Source: Xenorhabdus cabanillasii (GTDB lineage Bacteria; Pseudomonadota; Gammaproteobacteria; Enterobacterales; Enterobacteriaceae). Taken from it: a stretch of DNA of 64,000 nt. The translations under genes were made by a program, and so were the position numbers. The notes under the pieces are model-generated. The model had not been told where the DNA came from and ran no database searches. It was given only the letters and a program-made list of their open reading frames with translations. Below, in pieces: positions 8,635 to 17,984 of the stretch. The DNA is taken from the NCBI RefSeq assembly GCF_003386665.1, contig NZ_QTUB01000001.1, positions 434,001-498,000 of the forward strand, read 5' to 3'. Numbering within the stretch: position 1 is the stretch's first letter; each line of letters starts with the position of its first letter.

Positions 8635-9516
8635 ATCAGTATTGGGAAATATTTCCCGGCATTCTGCCAATAATTGTGGACAATCTTTTTTGCTATAACG
8701 TCCGCTGATATGTGTTGCGATAAAATGTTTTACCTTAGCATCACGTGCCAGTGTTGCCGCTTGCTTAGTCGTAGAGTGTCCGCGTTCATTGGCTTTTTCT
8801 GCAAGGGCATCTTCCAGTGTGATTTCATGTACCATCACATCAACATTAGTGGCCAGTTTCAGGGCTTCCGTTGTGGGTTCTGTATCCCCGAAAATAGCCA
8901 GTGATTTGCCACGTATCGGCTCTCCCAGATAGTCTCTGCCACAAATCGTTCTTCCATCTTCCAATGTTATCGATTTTCCTTGCTTTAACGCTTGCATCCA
9001 CGGGCCACGGGGAACTCCATCCTGATCCAGTTTTTGGGCATCAAGTACACCGGGTTTATCATGCTCTTCAATCCGATAGCCGTAACATTCCACGCGATGA
9101 TTCAGAGCATAAGCAGTGACTTTCATTGTATCATCATCAAACAGTAATCCTGGTTGCACTTCGGTAATTTCTAATGGATAGGTCAGGAAGGAGCCACTTA
9201 GCTGTAATGCGGTTTCTACAAACTGGCGTATTCCTTTTGGGCCATATAGTGTTAAAGGAGCTGTAAAGCCTCCCATGGATCGGCTGCACAGTAAGCCCGG
9301 TAAACCAAAGATATGATCGCCGTGTAAATGGGTGATAAAAATCTTCTCCAGTTTGGAGATCTTAATTGGAGAATTAAGGACTTGATGCTGTGTTCCTTCT
9401 CCACAGTCAAACATCCACAGTGCACTGCGGAGCGTCTGTAAATCCAGAATAAGGCTGGTGACATTGCGCTCTTTAGTGGGAATGCCTGCGCTGGTACCGA
9501 GAAATCTCAATTCCAT
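8599..9516 (-). CDS. rbn: Ribonuclease BN/Z (tRNA 3' processing)
   Basis: 305 residues, the short RNase Z form. The metallo-beta-lactamase core is plain: [10 protein letters not shown] at the start, [15 protein letters not shown] (zinc-binding HxHxDH), GDTEPT, and the late histidine in ATHISGRYS. The enzyme cleaves tRNA precursors at the 3' side and has exonuclease activity in E. coli. It is collinear with E. coli ElaC/Rbn across its length. It stands alone in antisense orientation to both neighbours and converges with the 7864 gene, with which it shares 36 bases at the 3' ends. Confidence 0.95.
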   Translation of the reverse strand: MELRFLGTSAGIPTKERNVTSLILDLQTLRSALWMFDCGEGTQHQVLNSPIKISKLEKIFITHLHGDHIFGLPGLLCSRSMGGFTAPLTLYGPKGIRQFVETALQLSGSFLTYPLEITEVQPGLLFDDDTMKVTAYALNHRVECYGYRIEEHDKPGVLDAQKLDQDGVPRGPWMQALKQGKSITLEDGRTICGRDYLGEPIRGKSLAIFGDTEPTTEALKLATNVDVMVHEITLEDALAEKANERGHSTTKQAATLARDAKVKHFIATHISGRYSKKDCPQLLAECREIFPNTDLAEDFAVFVVK

Positions 9517-9807
9517 GTCATTTTCTCCTATACGCTTTATCTTGCGAGTTGGTTCCCGTTGGCTCTGTTAACAAAATCGGTGCGGAAGAACGCAGGGCGA
9601 CATGTTCAATCTGGTCTGCGTCTGTCTAATATTTCTAATGTTGTGCGCAAAATTATGCTCAAAACTCTAATAGTAACTCTGCGTTTCATCCCTTTCCCTA
9701 TCATTGAATTATCTCAATTTATAAATAACGATATTCAATATTGCAATAACTATAAGTGTTAACGCACTGAAGTCGCATGGAGTTCTAAGCAATGAAAGGA
9801 GAAAAAA

Positions 9808-10383
9808 ATGAAAACAACTGAAATAAAAACCAACGGTTATAACTTATTGACGCAAAAGAATAGTGCTCTGGTAAGAATGTGGACGAATGGAGTCCCTGTT
9901 GATCCGAAAGCCATTACTCAATTACAGAATACCGCCAAGATGCCTTTTGTATTTAAGCATCTGGCAGTAATGCCGGATGTTCATGTCGGTAAAGGTTCTG
10001 CCATCGGTAGTGTGATCCCGACGGCGGTTGGGGTAGATATCGGCTGTGGAATGATTGCAGTCCGTACTTCACTGGTGGCATCAGATTTACCGGATAATTT
10101 GTTGAATATTCGTCATGCTGTCGAAGCCGCTGTGCCACATGGACGTAATATAAACCGTGGAGGACGAGATAAAGGATCATGGCATGATGCGCCGGAAATG
10201 AGAAAACGTTTTACCGTGAGCGATCAGAAAAGAGCTACTGCCCACGTAGAGTGTCGTAAAGACAGCGATGTGATTGATGAGATCCCGATGGCGTACAAAG
10301 ATATTGATGCGGTAATGGCAGCCCAGTCTTCACTGGTGGAAGTTATACATACTTTGCGTCAGGTCGTTTGTGTAAAAGGATAA
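9808..10383 (+). pseudogene. rtcB: RtcB RNA ligase with large internal in-frame deletion
   Basis: 191 residues in one frame, against ~408 for RtcB. Residues 1-130 match the N-terminus, including PDVHVGKGSAIG and GVDIGCGM, which hold the metal-binding Asp and Cys. Residues ~134-191 match the C-terminus (HVECRKDSDVIDEIP, AYKDIDAVMAAQSSLVEV, QVVCVKG). About 215 central residues are missing, including the metal-binding histidines and the guanylated histidine, so ligase activity is not expected. RtcB joins 2',3'-cyclic phosphate and 5'-OH RNA ends. The reading frame is kept, there is a good AAAGGAG site, and an intact partner gene follows 23 bases downstream. It is either a scar or a repurposed fragment. 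rtcA and rtcR are absent. Confidence 0.85.
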
Positions 10384-10406
10384 TAAATAGAAATAGGTAA
10401 GAAAAA

Positions 10407-11192
10407 ATGGAAAGGGAAATAGTCAGTCTAGCGATGAGAAAGCGTATCAAGAGGGAACTGGATAAGATAGAGAAAAAATATGACGTGCACATATTGTACG
10501 CCTGTGAATCGGGTAGCCGTGGGTGGGGTTTTGCTTCACCCGATAGTGATTACGATGTGCGGTTTATTTATGTTCATCCTATGGATTGGTATCTGAGAGT
10601 GGAAGCAGGACGGGATGTTATTGAACAGTCGATTACCGATGAGTTGGATATCAGTGGTTGGGAGTTACGCAAGGCCTTAAAATTACTGAAACAGGCAAAT
10701 CCAACATTGATGGAATGGTTGGATTCCCCCATCATCTACCTGGCGAATGCGGCAGCAACCAATGGATTGAAAACGCTGGTGCCACATTTCTTTTCGGACA
10801 TTAAAGCGCGTTACCACTATCTCTCAATGGCGAAGAAAAATTTCCGAGGTTATCTGCAAAGTGAAGAAATCCGGTTAAAAAAATATTTCTATGTATTGCG
10901 CCCGTTATTGGCTGTCCACTGGATCGAAATGGGCAAGGGTGTACCGCCGATAGATTTTGAAACGCTGGTGGAAGGAACAGTACATGATCCTCAATTAAAA
11001 GCAGAAATTGCCGATCTGCTGCGAATTAAACGATCTGCAAGTGAGGCAAAATATGGTTTGCGTAAGCCGAAAATTCACACATTTATTGAATCTGAACTTG
11101 ATGAAACATTGGCGCGTTGTGAGCTTAGTGATAACTGTGAACGTAATCAGGAATTACTTGATAACTATTTGAAATGTTGGGTAATGAGATGA
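10407..11192 (+). CDS. RlaP/YcgL-type nucleotidyltransferase linked to RNA repair
   Basis: 261 residues with the polymerase-beta-type nucleotidyltransferase signature: CESGSRGWGFASPDSDYDVR (residues ~33-52), in which GS and the DxD pair bind metal and nucleotide. The C-terminal helical region (MAKKNFRGYL, KKYFYVLRPLLAV) fits COG3541. Such proteins often sit in rtcB RNA-repair operons, where one group is named RlaP. Here it follows the deleted rtcB in the same orientation after 23 bases, so it was probably co-transcribed with it. It appears full length, so half of the pair has been lost. The substrate is unknown. Confidence 0.75.
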   Translation: MEREIVSLAMRKRIKRELDKIEKKYDVHILYACESGSRGWGFASPDSDYDVRFIYVHPMDWYLRVEAGRDVIEQSITDELDISGWELRKALKLLKQANPTLMEWLDSPIIYLANAAATNGLKTLVPHFFSDIKARYHYLSMAKKNFRGYLQSEEIRLKKYFYVLRPLLAVHWIEMGKGVPPIDFETLVEGTVHDPQLKAEIADLLRIKRSASEAKYGLRKPKIHTFIESELDETLARCELSDNCERNQELLDNYLKCWVMR

Positions 11193-11726
11193 TGCTAAAA
11201 CAAAAAAATAAATAAATAAAAGAATGCCGATTACTGAGGGGGAAATATGGATCAAATCGATATATGAGAGTGATTTAATTTCATTAGTAAACATTGTTAT
11301 CTCTCTTATCTTTAAGGATAAAAAATAATAATTATGGACTCCCTGCTGGCGTTTATGGTTGCCTAATTCACGGGTATTAATTCTGATTGAGTGCCGCGTT
11401 GGGTTTGAAAGCTTGTAACGGCAGAGGGAGACGCCTTTCAGTAATATTTGGAATTAATATGCCTGTAAGATTAAACATGTTCTGACATATTCTCTGTCCC
11501 TTACTATATTCAAGCAGAATATTTATATATGTCCTTCGTCTTTTAAGTTGCCTGCGTTCGTTCACCCCTGGCACCTAGTTATTGAGGCAGCTTCAGGACG
11601 GGGAGCGGATGTCAAAAGTGGTTCGCAACGGAGTTTAGTTGACAAAAACTGTTCCTGTCGAATATATGAGTATGAAATAACATCATAATTAAGCATTCTT
11701 ACGTGCTCTTATTTTCGGAGATAAAA
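11193..11726. other. Intergenic region with vestige of a LysE-type gene start
   Basis: At 11334-11366 a tiny frame MDSLLAFMVA ends in TAA. It closely matches the start of the next gene (VLDSLLAFTVA), and both follow a GGATAAAAA/GGAGATAAAA leader. This suggests a decayed duplicate of the exporter's 5' end. The rest shows no convincing gene. Confidence 0.45.
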
Positions 11727-12347
11727 ATGACAGTTTTGGATTCCTTACTTGCCTTTACAGTTGCGGCTACACTGTTAACTTTAACCCCTGGTTTGGATAC
11801 CGCTTTGATTTTAAGAACAGCTGCGGCAGAAGGCGGGAAAAAAGCTTTTCAGGCTGCACTTGGGATCGATACCGGATGTTTGATATGGGGAGCGATGGTG
11901 GCATTAGGTTTAGGGGCGCTAATTGCCGTATCTGAACTGGCATTTAACATTCTGAAATGGTGCGGTGCACTGTATTTATGCTGGTTGGGGAGCCAGATGA
12001 TCTGGCGGCCTGACTCAGATCTTGGTGGGGAAAACTCTTCTTCTGTGAAAGCATCGAATTGGTTTATCAAAGGAATGTTGGGAAATGTGTTGAATCCAAA
12101 AGTTGGTGTATTTTACGTCTCCTTCTTACCACAGTTTATTCCCCAGGGACATTCACCAATTATCTGGACATTTGGATTAGTGGCAATTCACATCATACTC
12201 GGCACGCTATGGTCATTGGCCCTGATTTATGCTACCCGGCCTCTTTCCCACATCTTACGCCGTGGGAACGTTATTAAATGGATGAATCGCACGACTGGCG
12301 GATTGTTTTTGTTTTTCGCGTTTAATTTGGCGTTGAGTCGGCGCTAA
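11727..12347 (+). CDS. LysE/RhtB-family amino-acid exporter
   Basis: 206 residues from the ATG at 11727. I chose this over an in-frame GTG at 11703 because CGGAG sits seven bases before the ATG and the family starts here. The early motif TLTPGLDTALILRTA is the LysE/RhtB signature, followed by GIDTGCLIWG and five or six hydrophobic segments. These inner-membrane proteins export amino acids such as lysine, threonine or homoserine lactone-like compounds using the proton gradient. The substrate cannot be told. It is a single-gene unit; the vestige upstream hints at a past duplication. Confidence 0.85.
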   Translation: MTVLDSLLAFTVAATLLTLTPGLDTALILRTAAAEGGKKAFQAALGIDTGCLIWGAMVALGLGALIAVSELAFNILKWCGALYLCWLGSQMIWRPDSDLGGENSSSVKASNWFIKGMLGNVLNPKVGVFYVSFLPQFIPQGHSPIIWTFGLVAIHIILGTLWSLALIYATRPLSHILRRGNVIKWMNRTTGGLFLFFAFNLALSRR

Positions 12348-12437
12348 CTTTGTGTCCAGGGTAAATGGATGCGATCAGCAAAGCTATAGCTTGAAAGATG
12401 ACAGCTATATAGGATGTATCCTTATTTTTAGTAATTA

Positions 12438-13553
12438 TTAATTGATGAATTCAATGTCGTTTAAGTTATTTTTGATTAAATCTTCCCCATTAAAAAATTG
12501 AATAAGGAGATTGGCCAGTACATCTGGGCGTTCCACCATTACAAGATGATCTGATTTTTTTATGATGGCAAATATTGAGTCTGGAAAAAGAGATGAGCAA
12601 ATTTTAACATTTTCAGGCGGTGTGATGATATCGTATTCACCGGTTGTAAATAAAATGGGTTTATCAAAATTATCTGCTCTCTCGTATTTCTTTTGGTTCA
12701 AAAGATGCATTTGGAGATGCTTATATCTTTCTCCTTGATGTTGTGTTGATTCTAATAGTGTTTTTTTCAAAAGTTTATATGTCGTTTCTTTTCCTAATAT
12801 ATCAATGTCTGGTTCGAGACAGAGAAGGCTTGAAATTATCTTCTCAACAGACTCCTCATATTTTCCCTCAACTAGTAATTGTAACGCTGCATTTAGTCTG
12901 TTTTGAATGTGAAGTGGCTGAGTAAGTGCTGTGCCAACTAATACGGCTTTATTAATCCTGTCAGGCCATTGATACGCAAACGCCAGGGCGATAGCCCCAC
13001 CGTATGAAATACCAATGAGGTTTATTGTCTGCAAGGAAAGGGCATCTAAAATATGTCGTGTACATTCGGCAAGAAACTCAAAGCTTTTATTGTCTGGAAT
13101 ATTGTCCGCAGATCCTATACCCGGTAAATCAACCATAATTAAAGGGCTGTCATCTTTGAGAAGATATTCAAGATGAGGTAAGGAGTACATATCCTGGAAA
13201 CCACCAGCTATAACTAATTTGGGGACTCCTGTCGTGGTATTTATATCACCAATAACACGAAAGGCATATTTTACTCCATGCCATTCAATTTCCCTTCTGT
13301 CTTGAGGTGGAAGGCGGTAACTGGAATCAATAAAAGCAGCGAGGGATTCAACATTTCTGAATCTAAGTACGTCACTCCAATCTATTTTCTTTCCTAAATT
13401 TTCCTCAATAGAAATTTGTATTTCAACTAATGAAATGGAATCTGCTCCAAGACTGAAAAAATCATCTTTAATACTCATCGATTCTACGAGTAGCACTTCC
13501 TGGCATATTTTCAGTAATTCATTTCCAGTGTTATTTGGTAATGATGCTGTCAT
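12438..13553 (-). CDS. Orphan acyl/peptidyl carrier protein fused to alpha/beta hydrolase
   Basis: 371 residues. Residues ~1-78 form a carrier domain: DDFFSLGADSISLVEIQ, with Ser39 as the phosphopantetheine site. Residues ~90-355 form an alpha/beta hydrolase: oxyanion region VIAGGFQDM, nucleophile elbow GISYGG (Ser183), acid in GEYDIITPP (Asp308) and KKSDHLVMV (His336). The order matches the end of a natural-product synthase, a carrier followed by a thioesterase or acyltransferase, but it stands alone. It could release or transfer an acyl group loaded by a synthase encoded elsewhere. A phosphopantetheinyl transferase acting in trans would be needed. No adenylation gene is adjacent. Low GC suggests acquisition. 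Confidence 0.75.
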   Translation of the reverse strand: MTASLPNNTGNELLKICQEVLLVESMSIKDDFFSLGADSISLVEIQISIEENLGKKIDWSDVLRFRNVESLAAFIDSSYRLPPQDRREIEWHGVKYAFRVIGDINTTTGVPKLVIAGGFQDMYSLPHLEYLLKDDSPLIMVDLPGIGSADNIPDNKSFEFLAECTRHILDALSLQTINLIGISYGGAIALAFAYQWPDRINKAVLVGTALTQPLHIQNRLNAALQLLVEGKYEESVEKIISSLLCLEPDIDILGKETTYKLLKKTLLESTQHQGERYKHLQMHLLNQKKYERADNFDKPILFTTGEYDIITPPENVKICSSLFPDSIFAIIKKSDHLVMVERPDVLANLLIQFFNGEDLIKNNLNDIEFIN

Positions 13554-13757
13554 ATCGAGCTCCTGTCATTATTTAATTAATCTTATATATTGATTGTCGT
13601 TCTGTGAAATTGGTAACTTAAGTATAAGATTAGATGATTTTTTGATTAGAGGAGGTTTCAGAAGACAGAAAATAAACTATTTTGCTACTGAAAAGTAATA
13701 TAATGAAATTATAATTAAATGGTATTATAGGCTGGCATTGATAATGTTTGAGGATTG

Positions 13758-13834
13758 AGGCAGCCTTGCACGGTAAATTGGAATTCAAAAATCATGGGGA
13801 AGATACTATGGAAGCGTTATCCCCATGGCTGCCT
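13758..13834. repeat. Nested inverted repeats downstream of argF
   Basis: Within a 350-base gene-free stretch (13554-13904), AGGCAGCC (13758-13765) pairs with GGCTGCCT (13827-13834). CATGGGGA (13793-13800) pairs with TCCCCATG (13820-13827). Together they could fold as one stacked hairpin with a bulge on the left arm. It may be a small RNA structure, a miniature mobile-element relic or the distal argF 3' region. I see nothing else in the stretch. Confidence 0.4.
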
Positions 13835-13904
13835 GATAATGTGGTTCAAAAACAATGAAATGGTAATTTAAGTAGTGATGGATTGCTGATGGTTGCACAT
13901 CAAA

Positions 13905-14918
13905 TCACAAATTCAGCTCTTGTACCAACGTTGCTACCATGACAGCTTTAATGGTATGCATACGGTTTTCTGCCTGATCAAACACAATACTGTGTTTTGA
14001 CTCAAACAATTCATTAGTGACTTCTAACCCACCATACAGTTTGAACTCTTCCGCTAATTGTTTACCAAGTGTTGTTTCTTCATCGTGGAAAGCCGGCAGG
14101 CAATGCAGGAATTTCACATTCGGATTTTCTGTCAATTTCACGATATCCATATTGACCTGATAAGGCTTTAATAAGTTAATTCGCTCCTGCCAGACGTTTT
14201 TAGACTCTCCCATTGAAACCCAGACATCGGTATAGAGAAAATCCACATCTTTAACGCCCATTGTAATATCTTCTGTCAGTGTAATCTTACCTGCCGTTTT
14301 TTTGGCCTGTTGTTGGCATTCTGCCACCAGTTTAGGCTCTGGCCAGCAGGCTTTCGGAGCGACTAAACGCAGATCCAAACCTGTCAATGCGGCTGCTTCT
14401 AACATTGTATTGCCCATGTTATTACGCGCATCACCCAGATAGGCCAGTTTTATTTCTGTGAGTGGTTTTTGGCTATGTTCCTGCATGGTCATGAGATCTG
14501 CCAGCAGTTGAGTCGGATGAAATTCATTTGTCAGCCCATTCCAGACAGGAACACCAGCATACTCCGCTAATGTTTCGACAATATGCTGTCCATAGCCACG
14601 ATACTGAATGCCATCATACAAACGCCCAAGTACCCTTGCAGTATCTTTGATAGACTCTTTGTGGCCGATCTGGCTGCCACTGGGACCTAAGCAGGTGACA
14701 TGTGCTCCCTGGTCATGGGCTGCAACTTCAAACGCACAGCGTGTACGGGTCGAATCTTTCTCAAAAATCAGGGCGATATTTTTTCCTGCCAGTAAGGGAG
14801 ATTCTTTACCTGATTTTTTATTCGCTTTTAATTTAACTGCCAGTGTTAAAAGTGTATCAATTTCTGAGGGTTTATAATCAAGTAATCTCAGGAAATGATG
14901 TTGGAAAAATGGATTCAT
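13905..14918 (-). CDS. argF: Ornithine carbamoyltransferase
   Basis: 337 residues from the ATG at 14918 ([15 protein letters not shown]), which matches the family start; an upstream in-frame ATG would add an unlikely 14-residue tail. It converts ornithine and carbamoyl phosphate to citrulline. Motifs: [14 protein letters not shown] (carbamoyl-phosphate loop), HPTQLLADL, and [10 protein letters not shown] (ornithine-binding Cys). It is collinear with E. coli ArgI. It sits between pyrB and rraB, as argI does in E. coli. An ARG-box palindrome just upstream implies arginine/ArgR repression. Confidence 0.97.
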   Translation of the reverse strand: MNPFFQHHFLRLLDYKPSEIDTLLTLAVKLKANKKSGKESPLLAGKNIALIFEKDSTRTRCAFEVAAHDQGAHVTCLGPSGSQIGHKESIKDTARVLGRLYDGIQYRGYGQHIVETLAEYAGVPVWNGLTNEFHPTQLLADLMTMQEHSQKPLTEIKLAYLGDARNNMGNTMLEAAALTGLDLRLVAPKACWPEPKLVAECQQQAKKTAGKITLTEDITMGVKDVDFLYTDVWVSMGESKNVWQERINLLKPYQVNMDIVKLTENPNVKFLHCLPAFHDEETTLGKQLAEEFKLYGGLEVTNELFESKHSIVFDQAENRMHTIKAVMVATLVQELNL

Positions 14919-14945
14919 ACAGCATTTTCTCCATGAGCAATATAT

Positions 14946-14959
14946 TGAATTAATATTCA
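14946..14959 (-). promoter_or_regulatory. ARG box (ArgR operator)
   Basis: TGAATTAATATTCA is a perfect palindrome of the ArgR half-sites (TGAAT-N4-ATTCA), 28 bases upstream of the argF start codon. A second box, usually three bases away, is not clear. ArgR with arginine would repress argF here. Confidence 0.8.
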
Positions 14960-15149
14960 CTATATATCGGTAAAAAATCTAATTACAACCCCTATAATGT
15001 GAATCGGTAATTTGAGGATCATTATGATAATTGGAATTCAGTCATTTACGACCAGTATTTTCTGTTTAACAAAATTGGATAGCTATATCCTTTGCAGGGA
15101 AAAGATGGGAGAATGCGAAACAGGATAGCCAACTGACAGGGGGATTGGC

Positions 15150-15572
15150 ATGGCAGACCCACATGCATTAGAAGAACAGCGTGAAGAAACTCGCTTGATC
15201 ATCGAAGAATTATTGGAAGATGGCAGTGATCCTGATGCGCTTTATATTATTGAACATCATTTTTCGGCAGAGGATTTTGATCTTCTGGAAAAAGCAGCTG
15301 TTGAAGCATTTAAACTTGGTTATGAAGTGACAGATGCGGAAGAGTTGGAAACAGAAGATCGCGTTGTTTTGATGTGTTGCGATGTGATCGGTGAAAGCCG
15401 TCTGGATGCTGAACTGATCAACGTACAGGTTGAGCAACTGATGGATCTGGCTGAAAAGATCGGCGTGAATTACGATGGTTGGGGTACATATTTTGAAGAT
15501 CCGAATGCGCCGGATAATGAAGATGACGACGGTGCTCTTTTCCCGGATGAAGATGAACCCAGACTGCACTAA
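15150..15572 (+). CDS. rraB: Ribonuclease E inhibitor RraB
   Basis: 140 acidic residues: [20 protein letters not shown] at the start and a C-terminal acidic tail ([14 protein letters not shown]). The sequence and order match E. coli RraB (YjgD), which binds RNase E and alters mRNA decay. It lies next to argF and the GNAT gene, as in the E. coli argI-rraB-yjgM order. An AGGGGGA site precedes the ATG, and a hairpin follows the stop. Confidence 0.95.
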   Translation: MADPHALEEQREETRLIIEELLEDGSDPDALYIIEHHFSAEDFDLLEKAAVEAFKLGYEVTDAEELETEDRVVLMCCDVIGESRLDAELINVQVEQLMDLAEKIGVNYDGWGTYFEDPNAPDNEDDDGALFPDEDEPRLH

Positions 15573-15603
15573 CTTCTTTTCAAGAATCGGTTCATAACAT
15601 ATG

Positions 15604-15628
15604 CCCCGCGTAAACAGTGGGGTTTATT
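15604..15628 (+). terminator. Probable terminator of rraB
   Basis: CCCCGC and GTGGGG pair (one G-T) around a seven-base loop and are followed by TTTATTTATT. It lies 32 bases after the rraB stop, between convergent genes. Confidence 0.6.
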
Positions 15629-15656
15629 TATTGAAATCCAAAAGATATAGAGTTTG

Positions 15657-16160
15657 TTATAGTGCCTTGATCATTCTGATTTCACAATCACTGTGCCCGG
15701 TATTGCCCAGTGGTTCGTCAAGATAGCGAAAGCCCAGTTTTTCATATAGTGCAATGGCTGCTTTCAGATCTGCTGTGGTTTCTAAATAACAGCGTGTAAA
15801 GCCTTGTTCTGTGCCGAACTCCAGAGATTGTTTTACGATTTGTTTGGCAACGCCTTTTCCCCGCAGCTCCGATGAAAGATACATTTTTTGTAGTTCACAG
15901 GTATCATTGTCACCACCTGCCAGTGGCGCAATCCCTCCGCCTCCGACAATTTTCCCCTCCATTTCAACAACCCAGTAAGCGCTGCGTGGCTGGCTGTAAA
16001 CTTCATACAGGGTATCCAGAATAGGATCGGCGACGGCGAAACCTTTGTCAGCGGTTAAACCGTGTTCGGCAGATACCTCACGGATAACAGCAGCAATGTC
16101 TGCATTGTCCTGTCGGGTGATAGGACGGATGATGTAGCCGTGTGTTGTACTGTTGGCCAT
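15657..16160 (-). CDS. yjgM: GNAT-family N-acetyltransferase (YjgM-like)
   Basis: 167 residues with the GNAT acetyl-CoA core: [19 protein letters not shown] (beta4 and the R/Q-x-x-G-x-G/A loop) and [20 protein letters not shown]. The position beside rraB matches E. coli yjgM (aaaT). That protein is reported to acetylate O-acetylserine or methionine analogues; I would not assert its substrate here. It is a single gene transcribed toward rraB. Confidence 0.85.
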   Translation of the reverse strand: MANSTTHGYIIRPITRQDNADIAAVIREVSAEHGLTADKGFAVADPILDTLYEVYSQPRSAYWVVEMEGKIVGGGGIAPLAGGDNDTCELQKMYLSSELRGKGVAKQIVKQSLEFGTEQGFTRCYLETTADLKAAIALYEKLGFRYLDEPLGNTGHSDCEIRMIKAL

Positions 16161-16321
16161 TTTTTCCTCTTTGTATTTTTATTTTGTGATTAACGATAAT
16201 CCGAGACAGTAGGTGTGTTTCGGAAAGTACGATGTAAGAAGCGTGGATATTGGAACCATGTTTCAGATTATCATCAATATTGTTGAGGTATTATTAAAGG
16301 ATTCACGAAAATGATAAACAA

Positions 16322-16344
16322 CACGGCATCATAGCGATGCCGTG
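16322..16344 (-). terminator. Terminator of the binding-protein gene
   Basis: CACGGCATC and GATGCCGTG form a perfect nine-base stem with a five-base loop. On the minus strand TTGTTTATCATTTT follows. It lies 22 bases beyond the 16367 stop. Confidence 0.75.
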
Positions 16345-16366
16345 GTTTTACGAATTGAGTGATGAG

Positions 16367-17140
16367 TTATTTCGAAATATCAGTACCGAAATATTTCTCA
16401 GAAATACGGGTATAGGTTCCATCATCTTTTATGTCTTGCAGTGCTTTATTGATGGCTTCTACCAATTCCGGATCACCTTTGCGCAGCAAAACGGCAGATT
16501 TACTTGCATCAGTCTGCTGGGCAACAATTTTAACTGGTGCGTTAGGGCGGTGTTTTTTGAAATCCAAAAATGACAGACGGTCATTTAAGGTTGCATCTGC
16601 CCGTCCGGTGACAACTAAATCAATGGATTGGTTAAAGCCATCCGTACTGACCAAATTAGCCCCATAAGATGTTGCTAACTGACCGTAGTTACTGGTCAGA
16701 GACTGAGCTGAGTGTTTTCCTTTGAGATCAGCGAATGATTTAATATTGTTGTTGTTATCTCTGGTGATCAAGGCAACCTGAGATGTTGAGTAAGGGATTG
16801 AGAAACTGTATTTGGCTTCCCGCTCTGGGGTGACACCCACTTGATTGATAACGGCATCAAAACGTTTGGCATCCAGCCCCGCAATCAGGCCATCCCATTT
16901 TACTTCCATAAACTCTGGTTTGACATTCAGGCGATGCGCAATTTCTTTGGCAATATCTACGTCAAAACCAGTGAGTTTGTTAGTGGTATCATGGTAGGTA
17001 AAAGGAGGATATGTGCCTTCTGTTCCAATCTTAAATACGCCAGAAGATTTGATGGCATCAAAATCTTTACCGGCATAGCTGGGAGCAGAAATAGCAAGGG
17101 CAGCGGCACCAGCCAGTAATAATTTCAAGAATACTTTCAT
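16367..17140 (-). CDS. Amino-acid ABC transporter substrate-binding protein (1)
   Basis: 257 residues with an N-terminal signal peptide (MKVFLKLLLAGAAALAISA, cut after SYA). The mature part is a family-3 solute-binding protein: GTYPPFTYHD, LTGFDVDIAKEIA, KWDGLIAGLDAKRFD. It would capture a polar amino acid in the periplasm and pass it to the permease encoded upstream. It resembles FliY/TcyJ-type cystine-binding proteins, but the ligand cannot be fixed. A close paralog begins at 19696. It lies 79 bases after the ATPase gene, so it probably shares its transcript and ends at the hairpin at 16322. Confidence 0.88.
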   Translation of the reverse strand: MKVFLKLLLAGAAALAISAPSYAGKDFDAIKSSGVFKIGTEGTYPPFTYHDTTNKLTGFDVDIAKEIAHRLNVKPEFMEVKWDGLIAGLDAKRFDAVINQVGVTPEREAKYSFSIPYSTSQVALITRDNNNNIKSFADLKGKHSAQSLTSNYGQLATSYGANLVSTDGFNQSIDLVVTGRADATLNDRLSFLDFKKHRPNAPVKIVAQQTDASKSAVLLRKGDPELVEAINKALQDIKDDGTYTRISEKYFGTDISK

Positions 17141-17219
17141 TGTTTTTCTCCGAAGTAATTTTTCTTCAAATCAACTTTTTCAAACTAAATTTTTTTCAGA
17201 ATAACGGTGGCACGGTGCT

Positions 17220-17984
17220 CTATATTTCCCAATCCGGTAAGGTTTCTGTCAGGGTTGAAATAAACTCGACAGTACGCTGTTGATTTGGGCGGGTAAACAT
17301 GTGTTTTGCGCTTCCTGATTCAATAATTTCACCGAATTCCAAAAAGATAACATCATGGGCAAGATTAGCGGCCAGACGCAGATCGTGTGTTGCCATTAAC
17401 ATGGTCGTTCCTTCGTCCGCCAGCTGTTTCAATACTGAGACGACTTCTTTCGATAATTCAGGATCAAGGGCTGAAGTGGGTTCATCACACAATAATACTT
17501 TGGGGGATGGGGCCATCGCTCTGGCAATGGCAACACGCTGCTGCTGGCCTCCTGATAATGTGGTTGGCCAGGCATCAGCCTTATGGGACATATCCACTTT
17601 TTCCAGTAATTCAAGTGCTCGTTCTCTGGCGCGTTCACGCGGCCATTTTTGTACCCAAATCAGTCCTTCCATGATGTTTTCAATCACAGTGAGATGAGGA
17701 AAAAGCTGGAAATTCTGGAATACCATGCCAGTTTGCAGGCTAAAACGCTGGATTTCTTTGTGAGGCAGTCGCTCTTTACCTGTAAATGTGATTTTTTCCT
17801 TGCCGATCATTAGTTGGCCCGCTTGCGGAATTTCTAGCAGATTAATGCAACGCAACAGAGTACTTTTTCCACTGCCGGAAGGCCCGATAAGCGCTGTCAG
17901 ATTGCCCTCCTGAATAGTCAGATTAATGTTTTTCAGCACCTTTTGTCCGTCGAAACTTTTTTCAATGTTAGAGAGCTGAATCAT
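17220..17984 (-). CDS. Amino-acid ABC transporter ATPase
   Basis: 254 residues with all ABC signatures: Walker A GPSGSGKSTL, Q-loop MVFQNFQLF, signature LSGGQQQRVAIARAMA, Walker B VLLCDEPTSALDP and the H-loop MATHDLRLA. It is of the GlnQ/HisP/TcyN type and powers import of polar amino acids. Its start overlaps the permease stop by 17 bases, so translation is coupled. Confidence 0.93.
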   Translation of the reverse strand: MIQLSNIEKSFDGQKVLKNINLTIQEGNLTALIGPSGSGKSTLLRCINLLEIPQAGQLMIGKEKITFTGKERLPHKEIQRFSLQTGMVFQNFQLFPHLTVIENIMEGLIWVQKWPRERARERALELLEKVDMSHKADAWPTTLSGGQQQRVAIARAMAPSPKVLLCDEPTSALDPELSKEVVSVLKQLADEGTTMLMATHDLRLAANLAHDVIFLEFGEIIESGSAKHMFTRPNQQRTVEFISTLTETLPDWEI

